A program made the position numbers and the translations under genes. DNA of 64,000 nucleotides, taken from an uncultured Flavobacteriaceae bacterium. GTDB taxonomy: Bacteria > Bacteroidota > Bacteroidia > Flavobacteriales > Flavobacteriaceae. Where the stretch lies: contig CALFUL010000011.1 of NCBI GenBank assembly GCA_937929935.1, forward strand, positions 1-64,000, read 5' to 3'. Of this stretch, positions 34,662 through 42,721 are shown piece after piece. A model generated the notes under the pieces. That model was not told where the DNA came from. It ran no database searches and saw nothing but the letters and a program-made list of their open reading frames with translations. Each line of letters begins with the position of its first letter. Positions within the stretch are counted from its first letter, which is position 1.

Positions 34662-35318
34662 ATGAGAATTCTTGTACTTGGAGGAACGGGCAGGACAGGA
34701 AAACTCATTATTGATTACGCGCTTTCAATAGGTTATCAGGTAAATTGTTTAGTACGATATCCTGAGAAAATTACTCTCAAAAATAACTTACAAATATATC
34801 AAGGGTCAACGCTTGATGGTCAAGATATAGAAAAAGCTAGTGAAGGTTGTGATGCCATTTTAAGTGCCTTGAATATTTCTAGAACTTCTGATTTTCCTTT
34901 TGCACCACTGAGAACACCAAAATATTTTTTATCAAAAACAATTCAGAATGTACTAAAAGTTGCTGCTAAAAATGACATAAAACGACTTATAGTTTGTTCT
35001 GCTTGGGGCGTTTCAGAAAGTAGAAAAGACATCCCCTTTTGGTTTCGTTGGACAATTGATTACAGCAATATAAAACACGCATATCTTGACCATGAAAAAC
35101 AAGAAAACCTAATTGAAAAGTCTACTTCAAATTGGACCATCATTAGACCCGTAGGTCTTACAAATGGTTCTAAAAGTCAAAAAACACGAGAATCAATCGA
35201 CAACAAACCAAAACCTAGTTTGCTGATAAATAGGAGGTCCGTTGCAAAATATATGGTTGATTCAGTAAAAAACAATATTCTAATACATAAGAAAATAACT
35301 ATCTCTAGAGAAAATTAA
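34662..35318 (+). CDS. NAD(P)-binding atypical SDR-family protein
   Basis: A 218-residue Rossmann protein with the glycine motif VLGGTGRTGKLIIDYAL at the N-terminus and the later region VCSAWGVSESRKDIPFWFRW, typical of NmrA-like / NAD(P)H-binding family proteins. It lacks the classical Tyr-x-x-x-Lys of active SDRs. The reaction is not known; quinone or flavin reduction and regulatory roles occur in relatives. It is flanked by a pair of 49-bp direct repeats and may be a gene cassette inserted between aspS and the ClC gene. Confidence 0.8.
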   Translation: MRILVLGGTGRTGKLIIDYALSIGYQVNCLVRYPEKITLKNNLQIYQGSTLDGQDIEKASEGCDAILSALNISRTSDFPFAPLRTPKYFLSKTIQNVLKVAAKNDIKRLIVCSAWGVSESRKDIPFWFRWTIDYSNIKHAYLDHEKQENLIEKSTSNWTIIRPVGLTNGSKSQKTRESIDNKPKPSLLINRRSVAKYMVDSVKNNILIHKKITISREN

Positions 35319-35350
35319 ATGATGAGTTCATTATCGTACATCACTCCAAA

Positions 35351-35399
35351 GAACCAAGTTCAACACGGGTAAGTTCCCTCCTACTTCAGGAGGACAAAT
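35351..35399. repeat. 49-bp direct repeat, copy 2
   Basis: Same orientation as the copy at 34599-34647, with six differences in 49 bases, two of them in the hairpin core (CCCTCCTACTTCAGGAGGA). It lies 72 bp before the ClC gene. Confidence 0.85.
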
Positions 35400-35470
35400 A
35401 AACTTCCTTGCTGCATTTGGAAGAAAAGTAAGGTGTATTTTCAGTACTTTTAGATAAGCAAACTACTTAC

Positions 35471-37255
35471 ATGCCAACTCGGGTTCAACAACTCTTTGCA
35501 AAATTTTTAAAGTGGCGGTATAAAAATATCTCCAATAAAACCTTTACGCATATTTTAGCAATTGCTGTGGGTTTACTCGCTGGTTTAGCTTCAGTAACGC
35601 TTAAAAACCTTACGTTTTTCATTCAATCGATACTTGAAAACGGAATCGTTTTTTCTAGCAATCAATTGTACTTTATACTTCCCATAATTGGTCTGGCGCT
35701 AGTATTTCTATATGTTAAGTTTGTACACAAAGAAAAATTAGAACATGCGGTTTCTTCGATTTTATTTGCCTTGAGTAAAAAGAAGGGCATTATCGATTTA
35801 AAGAAATTTTACACTCCCTTAATTACCGCCCCACTAACGGTAGGTTTTGGTGGATCTGTGGGTTTATTAGGTCCGGCAGTTGCCTCTGGTTCTGCGCTAA
35901 GCTCAAATTTAGGTCGTCTTTTACATTTGAATTCTAATACCCGCTCTTTATTAATCGCTTGTGCCTCTGCAGGCGCAGTGGCCTCAATTTTTCAATCGCC
36001 AATTGCCGCCATTATTTTTGCTGTTGAAATCTTTAGTATAGATTTTACCATGCTTTCGGTCATGCCCTTATTATTAGCTTCAGTTTCAGGGGTTATTACC
36101 AGCTATTTCTTTTTAGGCAATGAAGTGCTTTTTGATTTCAGACTCTCAGATAATTTTGAAATTCAAGACACTTTGTTTTATATTATTTTAGGGGTAAGCA
36201 CAGCCATAGCATCTATATATTTTACCAAAATGTATTTCGGAATTTTAAAATTGTTCAAACCCTTGAAAAGTCCGAAATATAGATTGTTGGTTGGTGGATT
36301 AGCGATTGGAATCATGCTTTATTTTATTCCTCCGCTATACGGTGAGGGCTTTGGTTTTATTAATAATTTATTAGAAGGCAACCATTTATCAGCATTAGGC
36401 ACAACCCCTTTTGATGCGTATTTAAGTAATATTTGGGTGGTTATTGCGCTTTTATTCGGATTAATTATTTTCAAAGCAATTGCCATGACTACTACTTTTG
36501 CAGCCGGCGGTGCAGGCGGAATTTTTATTCCGACTATGGTTATGGGCAGTGCCCTAGGTAATGTGGTTGCTAAAGTGATTAATAATTTAGGATTTGGTTT
36601 TTCAGTTTCTGAAAGTAATTTCACACTCATAGGCATGGCTGGCTTGATTGCTGGTGTGCTGCACGCACCCTTAACAGCTATTTTCTTAATTGCTGAAATC
36701 ACAGGAGGTTATGAGCTTTTTGTGCCGTTAATGATTACCGCCGCCATTTCATATCTGATCACTAAAAAGACCATAAATCATACCATTTACACGCGTGAAC
36801 TTGCAAAACAAGGGGCTTTACTAACCCATGATAAAGACGAGAATGTTTTAACCGTGATGCAACTCGATGATGTGATTGAGCAAAATTTCAAAACGGTAAA
36901 ACCTGATATGTTTTTGGGTGATATGTTACACGGGGCAGTGTCGCAATCAACGCGCAACTTATTTCCGGTGGTTGATGAAAACGAAGCCTTGGTGGGTATT
37001 GTTTTATTAGATGATATTCGAGAGTTCATGTTTGAAACTAAGTTGTACAAAACAACCTTGGTATCAGCTTTTATGAATAATCCGCCAGAAATTATTTTTT
37101 ACCAAAAAGATACCATGCACACCGTTATGAAGAAATTTCAAGATAGCGGCGCATGGAATTTACCCGTTATAAAAGACGGTAAGTATTATGGCTTTGTCTC
37201 TAAATCAAAACTTTTAACCGCCTACAGAAGAGAATTAATTAATTTTGCGCAGTAA
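35471..37255 (+). CDS. ClC family chloride channel/transporter with two CBS domains
   Basis: A 594-residue membrane protein. The ClC core (about 25-430) shows GFGGSVGLLGPAVASGS near residue 128, SIFQSPIAAIIFAVEIF and AAGGAGGIFIPTMVMGSALG. Two CBS domains (about 450-505 and 520-585, FPVVDENEALVGIVLLDD and NLPVIKDGKYYGFVSKS) make the cytoplasmic tail. The position of the gating glutamate in GREGP-type motifs is Leu133 (codon TTA 35867-35869). In exchangers that glutamate couples chloride to protons, so this may be a passive channel or carry another anion. It is otherwise complete. Confidence 0.93.
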   Translation: MPTRVQQLFAKFLKWRYKNISNKTFTHILAIAVGLLAGLASVTLKNLTFFIQSILENGIVFSSNQLYFILPIIGLALVFLYVKFVHKEKLEHAVSSILFALSKKKGIIDLKKFYTPLITAPLTVGFGGSVGLLGPAVASGSALSSNLGRLLHLNSNTRSLLIACASAGAVASIFQSPIAAIIFAVEIFSIDFTMLSVMPLLLASVSGVITSYFFLGNEVLFDFRLSDNFEIQDTLFYIILGVSTAIASIYFTKMYFGILKLFKPLKSPKYRLLVGGLAIGIMLYFIPPLYGEGFGFINNLLEGNHLSALGTTPFDAYLSNIWVVIALLFGLIIFKAIAMTTTFAAGGAGGIFIPTMVMGSALGNVVAKVINNLGFGFSVSESNFTLIGMAGLIAGVLHAPLTAIFLIAEITGGYELFVPLMITAAISYLITKKTINHTIYTRELAKQGALLTHDKDENVLTVMQLDDVIEQNFKTVKPDMFLGDMLHGAVSQSTRNLFPVVDENEALVGIVLLDDIREFMFETKLYKTTLVSAFMNNPPEIIFYQKDTMHTVMKKFQDSGAWNLPVIKDGKYYGFVSKSKLLTAYRRELINFAQ

Positions 37256-37300
37256 TATCAGAAGTCTTTAGTCAAATTAAAAAATTGAACTTTGAAAAAC

Positions 37301-37552
37301 ATGCGCTACATCATTTTACTTATTGTACTTGCTTCTTGCGGATTGATTATCTACGGATATACATTAGATGGCTCTGAAGAAATTTTGGCGCATAGATGCA
37401 TAGGATCTGGGGTCGCAGTGCTATTTCTTGTCGCGATGCCACTTTTCCTATTCACGGAAAGTAAAGGGAAGGATTTTAAAGATTATATGTTGAATGATGA
37501 AAATGTTCGAAAAATGCAAGGTAAGCCACCTAGAGAAATTGACGAATCTTAG
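37301..37552 (+). CDS. Small membrane protein
   Basis: An 83-residue protein with two membrane helices (about 2-20 and 32-52) and a charged C-terminal tail. Family unknown to me; similar short proteins are common after ClC or transport genes in Flavobacteriaceae. I use ATG 37301 instead of a TTG three codons before. Its end overlaps the convergent tadA gene by 4 bp. It starts 45 bp after the ClC stop and is probably cotranscribed with it. Confidence 0.7.
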   Translation: MRYIILLIVLASCGLIIYGYTLDGSEEILAHRCIGSGVAVLFLVAMPLFLFTESKGKDFKDYMLNDENVRKMQGKPPREIDES

Positions 37553-37998
37553 TTCAAATTTCTTTTACTAATAAAGAATCTTTTCAAAAGTTTAGAAGCC
37601 TCTTCCTCTAAAACACCCCCGCTAATCTTAGTTTTTGGGTGCAATTTTGTGCCCATGATTTCGCAACCTCTTTGAGGATCTTTTGCCGCGTATACAATCT
37701 TTGAAATTTGACTCCAGTATAAAGCTCCCGCACACATTTGGCAGGGTTCTAAGGTTACATACAACGTGCAATCTTTAAGATATTTGCCTCCTAGAAAGTT
37801 AGCCGCCGCTGTGATGGCTTGCATCTCAGCATGTGCTGTAACATCATTCAATTGTTCTGTAAGATTATGAGCCCGGGCAATGATTCGGTCTTTAACCACG
37901 ATAACTGCCCCAATAGGCACTTCTCCTTTTTCATAAGCCTCTTCTGCCTCTTGCAAAGCCTTTTTCATAAAATAAGTATCGTCGTAGGGTAAAATCAT
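37549..37998 (-). CDS. tadA: tRNA adenosine(34) deaminase TadA
   Basis: A 149-residue zinc deaminase that turns adenosine 34 of tRNA-Arg to inosine. The motifs are HAEMQAITAAANFLGG (zinc His and catalytic Glu) and TLEPCQMCAGAL (two zinc Cys). The N-terminus MKKALQEAEEAYEKGEVPIG is typical for TadA, as is the downstream KIVYAAKDPQRG. Length fits. Guanine deaminase or a related nucleoside deaminase is the main alternative. Confidence 0.9.
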   Translation of the reverse strand: MILPYDDTYFMKKALQEAEEAYEKGEVPIGAVIVVKDRIIARAHNLTEQLNDVTAHAEMQAITAAANFLGGKYLKDCTLYVTLEPCQMCAGALYWSQISKIVYAAKDPQRGCEIMGTKLHPKTKISGGVLEEEASKLLKRFFISKRNLN

Positions 37999-38049
37999 TA
38001 TAAAAATTTAAAGCACAATAGTATGCAATAATAATTTTGGGTACAAAAA

Positions 38050-38073
38050 AACCCTGATTTTTACATCAGGGTT
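38050..38073 (-). terminator. Terminator after the 38084 lipoprotein gene
   Basis: AACCCTGAT and ATCAGGGTT form a 9-bp stem with a 6-base loop, followed on the minus strand by seven T residues; 11 bp past the lipoprotein stop. Confidence 0.85.
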
Positions 38074-38083
38074 ACTTTAAATA

Positions 38084-39163
38084 TTATTTTTTTAGGTAAA
38101 CAATTGATGTCTCAAAAGGGAATGTTATGAATCCATCTTGAAGTTTAATGTCGCCTTCAGCTCCCCAATAAATCTCACCTTCTCCTGGCTCATTGTTATA
38201 ATTTTCTGTCTCACCATCGTACAATCCTACGCCTGAATATTCTATCAAAATTATTCTATCTTCTATATCATCATATGCCCATTTACCATTACTATCATAA
38301 CCATAAAAAGCATTTTGATACACAGCAGAACACATTTCGATTGACTCGTCTTCCTTTAGAAAACTTTCTGAATCTTTATGTCCTAAAACATAAAAGCCAT
38401 CAGCCTTTAGTTCTAAGTTGTAATACTCTTGAACGGTACAAACATCACTTGCTTCAAATTCACCAGTAGCACATTCATAAATTTCTGTGTCTGTACAGTT
38501 GTCTACACCGGGTAAAGTTGGGCCATCACTAACTTCGTAAACAATTTTTTCTAATTCCCAATTACCCACTACTTCAGATTTTCCACCCCAACTTTGAACT
38601 ACCACACACAGTTCTTGAGGGTCACTAATATTATCATTACCATCGTATACACATATTGTATAACAAAATTCTCCTGGTTCAATATTTGAATTAAAATCTA
38701 AATCTATTCTTGCATCATCCACCTTATTCGAATTAGAATTATCCTTTTTAGCTTCACTTCTTCTATAGGTTTTGCCTGTTTTACTAGAATTGTTCATTTC
38801 AAGGTTTACATCATAGTATGAATCTGAAAGGCTACCATCTTTTGATTTAAACTGAATATAAGCCCCTTTCACATCTGCATCAGAACTAAAAGAAATATCG
38901 AATCCCTCATCTAACAAAGCTATTTCAGCTGTGTTTGAAATATCTAAAGTGATAGCTCCATTCGGTACAGGGTTTTCACCTTCTATTTTTGATCCGCCTA
39001 GAATTATCACATTGTCAGAAACTGTATTGACTTCTAATGGAGTATTCTCTAACAATTCTGCTTGTTCATCTGTAGGTTCTGAATTGGTACTTGCTTCATC
39101 CTTTCCACATGCATTAATTAGTAATAAAGCTGCTAAAGCAGCACTTTTTAAAATGATTTTCAT
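38084..39163 (-). CDS. Large lipoprotein of unknown function
   Basis: A 359-residue protein with lipobox LINAC (Cys19). After an acidic linker it has a beta-rich region (residues about 50-185) that may be an immunoglobulin-like fold, followed by a C-terminal part with WELEKIVYEV at about residue 200 and many cysteines (DNCTDTEIYECATGEFEASD). The WxLxKxxYE start and final strand FPFETSIVYLKK are reminiscent of lipocalin-like lipoproteins of Bacteroidota. Cell-surface location is likely. No operon partner: both neighbours are more than 80 bp away. Confidence 0.6.
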   Translation of the reverse strand: MKIILKSAALAALLLINACGKDEASTNSEPTDEQAELLENTPLEVNTVSDNVIILGGSKIEGENPVPNGAITLDISNTAEIALLDEGFDISFSSDADVKGAYIQFKSKDGSLSDSYYDVNLEMNNSSKTGKTYRRSEAKKDNSNSNKVDDARIDLDFNSNIEPGEFCYTICVYDGNDNISDPQELCVVVQSWGGKSEVVGNWELEKIVYEVSDGPTLPGVDNCTDTEIYECATGEFEASDVCTVQEYYNLELKADGFYVLGHKDSESFLKEDESIEMCSAVYQNAFYGYDSNGKWAYDDIEDRIILIEYSGVGLYDGETENYNNEPGEGEIYWGAEGDIKLQDGFITFPFETSIVYLKK

Positions 39164-39280
39164 GATTGTAGATAATTTAGTTTGTGATTGAGTCTAACGT
39201 AATTTCTTACTTTATTGGTATATTAAATCTGAAGTTTGTTGTGAATACTTTAAAAACTACCATCAAAACCTCAAATACCG

Positions 39281-39288
39281 TAGCTTTG
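39281..39288 (+). promoter_or_regulatory. -7 box TAGCTTTG of dxs
   Basis: Matches TAnnTTTG, 19 bp upstream of the TTG start of dxs. Confidence 0.5.
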
Positions 39289-39307
39289 TATCCTCAAATT
39301 CAATGTA

Positions 39308-41080
39308 TTGAAAAACATTCTTGACGCAATTAAATCGCCAAAAGATCTTCGCAAAATTTCCATAAGCGACCTACCCCTACTCGCCCAAGAATTGCGAGAT
39401 TTTATCATTGAGATTGTCGCCACCAAAGAAGGTCATTTGGGTGCAAGTTTAGGGGTGGTTGAATTGACTATTGCTTTACATTACATCTTTGACACACCCA
39501 ATGACAAACTCATTTGGGATGTAGGCCACCAAGCTTACGGACATAAAATTTTAACAGGCAGAAAAGAACTATTTGATACCAATAGACAATTAGGCGGCAT
39601 TAGCGGTTTCCCAAAAATAAGCGAAAGTGAATATGATGCGTTCGGCACAGGCCACAGCTCCACCTCTATTTCAGCAATTTTAGGAATGGCCATCGCTTCT
39701 AAACTACAAGGTGATTCTAAAAAACAACATATCGCTGTTATAGGCGATGCTTCAATAGCTAGCGGAATGGCTTTTGAGGGACTCAATCATATGGGTGTAA
39801 CCGATGCGAATGTATTAGTTATACTAAATGATAATGCGATCGGAATAGATCCTAGTGTTGGTGCTTTGAAAAAATATTTGACCAACGTCAAAAAAGGCGC
39901 CGCCAAAGATGAAAATATTTTTGAATGCCTCAATTTTGAGTATAGTGGTCCGGTTGATGGACATGACCTCAATGCCTTACTCGCAGAATTAGAACGTTTA
40001 AAATCAATCGCCGGGCCCAAACTTTTGCACGTCATCACTATCAAAGGAAAAGGTTTAAAACAAGCCGAAGAAAATCAGGTTACTTATCATGCTCCAGGTA
40101 AATTTGATAAGTCAACAGGAGAGCTTATAAAAAAATCTGCCTTGAGGCAGCCTCAAAAATATCAAGATGTTTTTGGTCATACGCTTGTAGAATTAGCAAA
40201 AAAGAATTCCAAAATAGTAGGCATTACCCCTGCTATGCCAACAGGTAGTTCATTGAAATTTATGATGGACGAGATTCCTAATCGTGCTTTTGACGTTGGT
40301 ATTGCTGAACAACATGCGGTAACCATGGCAGCAGGAATGGCAGCAGAAGGCCTGATTCCTTTTTGTAATATTTACTCCACCTTTTTACAGCGAGCCTATG
40401 ACCAAGTGATTCATGATGTTGCTTTGCAAAATCTGCCTGTTATTTTCTGCTTAGATAGGGCTGGTTTGGTTGGTCAAGACGGCGCCACACATCACGGTGT
40501 ATTTGACATCGCCTACCTAAGATGCATTCCCAACCTCATCATTTTTGCCCCCATGAATGAAATTGAATTGCGAAATATCATGTACACGGCGCAATTAGGT
40601 CTAAAACATCCAATAGCAATTCGATACCCTAGAGGACGAGGTATTGTTTTAGACTGGAAAAAGCCTTTTGAGTTGCTAGAGATTGGTACATCTGAAGAAT
40701 TAAAAAAAGGAACTGAAATCGCCATTTTGTCAATTGGCCACATAGGCAATACGGTTTCAGAGGTCATTGCAGAAATGAAGGACGCGACCAAAATTGGGCA
40801 CTATAATATGCGTTTCATAAAACCTTTAGACCGAAACAAGTTAGAAGAAATTTTTAACCAATACGAAAAGATAATCACTATTGAAGATGGATGCAGAGCA
40901 GGCGGATTCGGCAGTGCAATCTTAGAATTTGCTAACGAATCAAAAGCATCCATAAGTCTAGAAATTTTGGGGGTAGCAGACAACTTTGTAGAACATGGTA
41001 CCGTGAAAGAACTTCATGAAATTGTAGAAATCAATGCCACATCCCTAAAAAAAAGAATAGAAAACCTGCTTTCACTCTAA
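39308..41080 (+). CDS. dxs: 1-deoxy-D-xylulose-5-phosphate synthase
   Basis: A 590-residue thiamine-diphosphate enzyme joining pyruvate and glyceraldehyde 3-phosphate in the MEP pathway. Seen are EGHLGASLGVVELTIALHY (conserved His), DVGHQAYGHKILTGR, the cofactor region IGDASIASGMAFEGLNH, the pyrimidine-domain GIAEQHAVTMAAGMA and DRAGLVGQDGATHHG. The first codon is TTG 39308; the product fits the family from that point and the promoter box is 19 bp before it. In many Dxs proteins the cofactor motif reads GDGA; here it is GDAS. Product feeds the carotenoid genes at 22683-25279. Confidence 0.94.
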   Translation: MKNILDAIKSPKDLRKISISDLPLLAQELRDFIIEIVATKEGHLGASLGVVELTIALHYIFDTPNDKLIWDVGHQAYGHKILTGRKELFDTNRQLGGISGFPKISESEYDAFGTGHSSTSISAILGMAIASKLQGDSKKQHIAVIGDASIASGMAFEGLNHMGVTDANVLVILNDNAIGIDPSVGALKKYLTNVKKGAAKDENIFECLNFEYSGPVDGHDLNALLAELERLKSIAGPKLLHVITIKGKGLKQAEENQVTYHAPGKFDKSTGELIKKSALRQPQKYQDVFGHTLVELAKKNSKIVGITPAMPTGSSLKFMMDEIPNRAFDVGIAEQHAVTMAAGMAAEGLIPFCNIYSTFLQRAYDQVIHDVALQNLPVIFCLDRAGLVGQDGATHHGVFDIAYLRCIPNLIIFAPMNEIELRNIMYTAQLGLKHPIAIRYPRGRGIVLDWKKPFELLEIGTSEELKKGTEIAILSIGHIGNTVSEVIAEMKDATKIGHYNMRFIKPLDRNKLEEIFNQYEKIITIEDGCRAGGFGSAILEFANESKASISLEILGVADNFVEHGTVKELHEIVEINATSLKKRIENLLSL

Positions 41081-41084
41081 ACCT

Positions 41085-42428
41085 TTACAATTGTTTCCCC
41101 ATAATCTTATTGTGAATATGTACTGCGGCACTATCTGAAAGACTTGCTACATAACAACAGGTGTTTAAAAGAATAGTATACACTGAAACCTCAGTTTTTT
41201 GATAAAATTGAGGCAGAGTACTTACCATCAGTTTATCATAGTTTGAAGCCTTATCTTCTTTGGTACGAATTAATGCCGTAGTATACACATCAAGTATATC
41301 AGAAATGATTTTATAGCCCGCAATTTCTTTTTCAATAACTTCTTGCGATTGGTATATTTTGTTGATACTTAAACTTATAATATCAGTAATCTGAGCCTCA
41401 TATTTGCTTTTATCAAGCAATGAAACATTAAAGCTTCCGTCAAGAATGGCTTCTTCGTTTTCTAAGAAAATATCGACAGCATCTTGAATTAACGTACCTA
41501 TAGCCAAAGCCCTTAAATAACTCAGACGATCTTCTTTGTATTTAAGTGAATTATATTTTTGGGTATTAATACTGTCTTTGACCAGTTTTATTAAATATTC
41601 TAAAGCATAATCTTCAGAAATCAATCCTAAATTAATACCATCTTCAAAATCAATAATGGTATAGCAAATATCATCTGCAGCTTCAACCAAATAGGTCAAC
41701 GGGTGCCGTGAAAAACTAATGTCTTTTCCTTCTCGGGTTTGTAATAATCCGAGTTCTTCAGCTACCTCTTTAAAACCATCTTTTTCAGACTGAAAGAATC
41801 CGAATTTCTTATCGGCAATATGCTTGGTTGGTTTTTTAGGAAGCGATTCTTTCGGATATTTCATAAAAGCACCTAAAGTGGCATAACTCAAACGTAAGCC
41901 ACCAGCAACCCCTTCTCTACTTTCTGTAAGCAGCTTAAAGCCGTTGGCATTACCTTCAAAATCAATAATATCTTGCCATTCTTTGGCGGTAAGTTGGTCT
42001 TTATAGTGTTGTCCGTTTCCGGTAGTAAAATATTCGCCTATCGCTTTTTCGCCACTATGACCGAAAGGCGGATTACCAATATCATGTGCTAAAGCAGCAG
42101 CAGCTACAATAGCCCCAAAATCATTAAAACGATACCCATGCATCTCTTCTAAATGCGGATGTTTTTCTAATAACTTCTTACCCACCAAACGCCCTAAACT
42201 TCTGCCTACCACTGAGACCTCTAAACTGTGGGTTAAACGGGTATGTACAAAATCTGTTTTTGAAAGGGGAATTACCTGTGTCTTGTCTTGCAGGCTTCTA
42301 AAGGCAGAAGAAAAAATAATACGGTCATAATCTACTTCAAAACCCAAACGAATCTCATCTTGTTCTTTTCGTAGTCTTTTATGAGTATCGCCAAAGCGTT
42401 TTAAAGAGAGGAGTTGTTCCCAGTTCAT
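41085..42428 (-). CDS. dgt: Deoxyguanosinetriphosphate triphosphohydrolase
   Basis: A 447-residue HD-superfamily enzyme that hydrolyses dGTP to deoxyguanosine and triphosphate. The metal motifs are RLTHSLEVSVVGR, AAALAHDIGNPPFGHSGE and VEAADDICYTIIDFEDG. The start RKEQDEIRLGFEVDYDRIIF and SAFRSLQDKTQVIP are typical. I choose ATG 42428 (MNWEQLLSLKRFG) over an upstream TTG. It converges with dxs, 5 bp between the ends. Sequence-close homologues are usually annotated dgt; some cleave other dNTPs. Confidence 0.9.
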   Translation of the reverse strand: MNWEQLLSLKRFGDTHKRLRKEQDEIRLGFEVDYDRIIFSSAFRSLQDKTQVIPLSKTDFVHTRLTHSLEVSVVGRSLGRLVGKKLLEKHPHLEEMHGYRFNDFGAIVAAAALAHDIGNPPFGHSGEKAIGEYFTTGNGQHYKDQLTAKEWQDIIDFEGNANGFKLLTESREGVAGGLRLSYATLGAFMKYPKESLPKKPTKHIADKKFGFFQSEKDGFKEVAEELGLLQTREGKDISFSRHPLTYLVEAADDICYTIIDFEDGINLGLISEDYALEYLIKLVKDSINTQKYNSLKYKEDRLSYLRALAIGTLIQDAVDIFLENEEAILDGSFNVSLLDKSKYEAQITDIISLSINKIYQSQEVIEKEIAGYKIISDILDVYTTALIRTKEDKASNYDKLMVSTLPQFYQKTEVSVYTILLNTCCYVASLSDSAAVHIHNKIMGKQL

Positions 42429-42589
42429 GGTATTTCGTTTGTGCAAAACTAAACTTCTAAACCCATAAATTCATAAACTTTTTTCATTTTAAACCTATCC
42501 ATTTCTAAAAAGAATATTCCTCTTCTGAAACGGCATGCAAGAAACAGAATTTCACAAGCCCCGTAAACATTAACCTCGTGAACTAGCCC

Positions 42590-42670
42590 TTAACATTCAC
42601 CTAACATAGTAACGTTAAGCTAACACTTTTACAATACACTTTTAACATACGGGTAACTCGACTTTTACAA
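42590..42670 (+). promoter_or_regulatory. Pho-box-like array in front of the TonB receptor
   Basis: Heptamers at exact 11-bp steps: TTAACAT 42590 and CTAACAT 42601, then CTAACAC 42620, ACAATAC 42631, TTAACAT 42642, GTAACTC 42653 and TTTACAA 42664. The last ends 8 bp before a -7-like TTTATTTG (42679-42686). The 11-bp step and TTAACA-type unit equal known PhoP/PhoB box geometry. Confidence 0.55.
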
Positions 42671-42721
42671 CCGTCAAGTTTATTTGCAGTGGTATTTAAA
42701 ATCAAACATAGTAAAACAAAA

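Noticed and set aside
42546-42589. Further Pho-box units upstream of the TonB gene (for example TGAACTA at 42579)
   Set aside because: They fit the 11-bp step but differ too much from TTAACAT to count.
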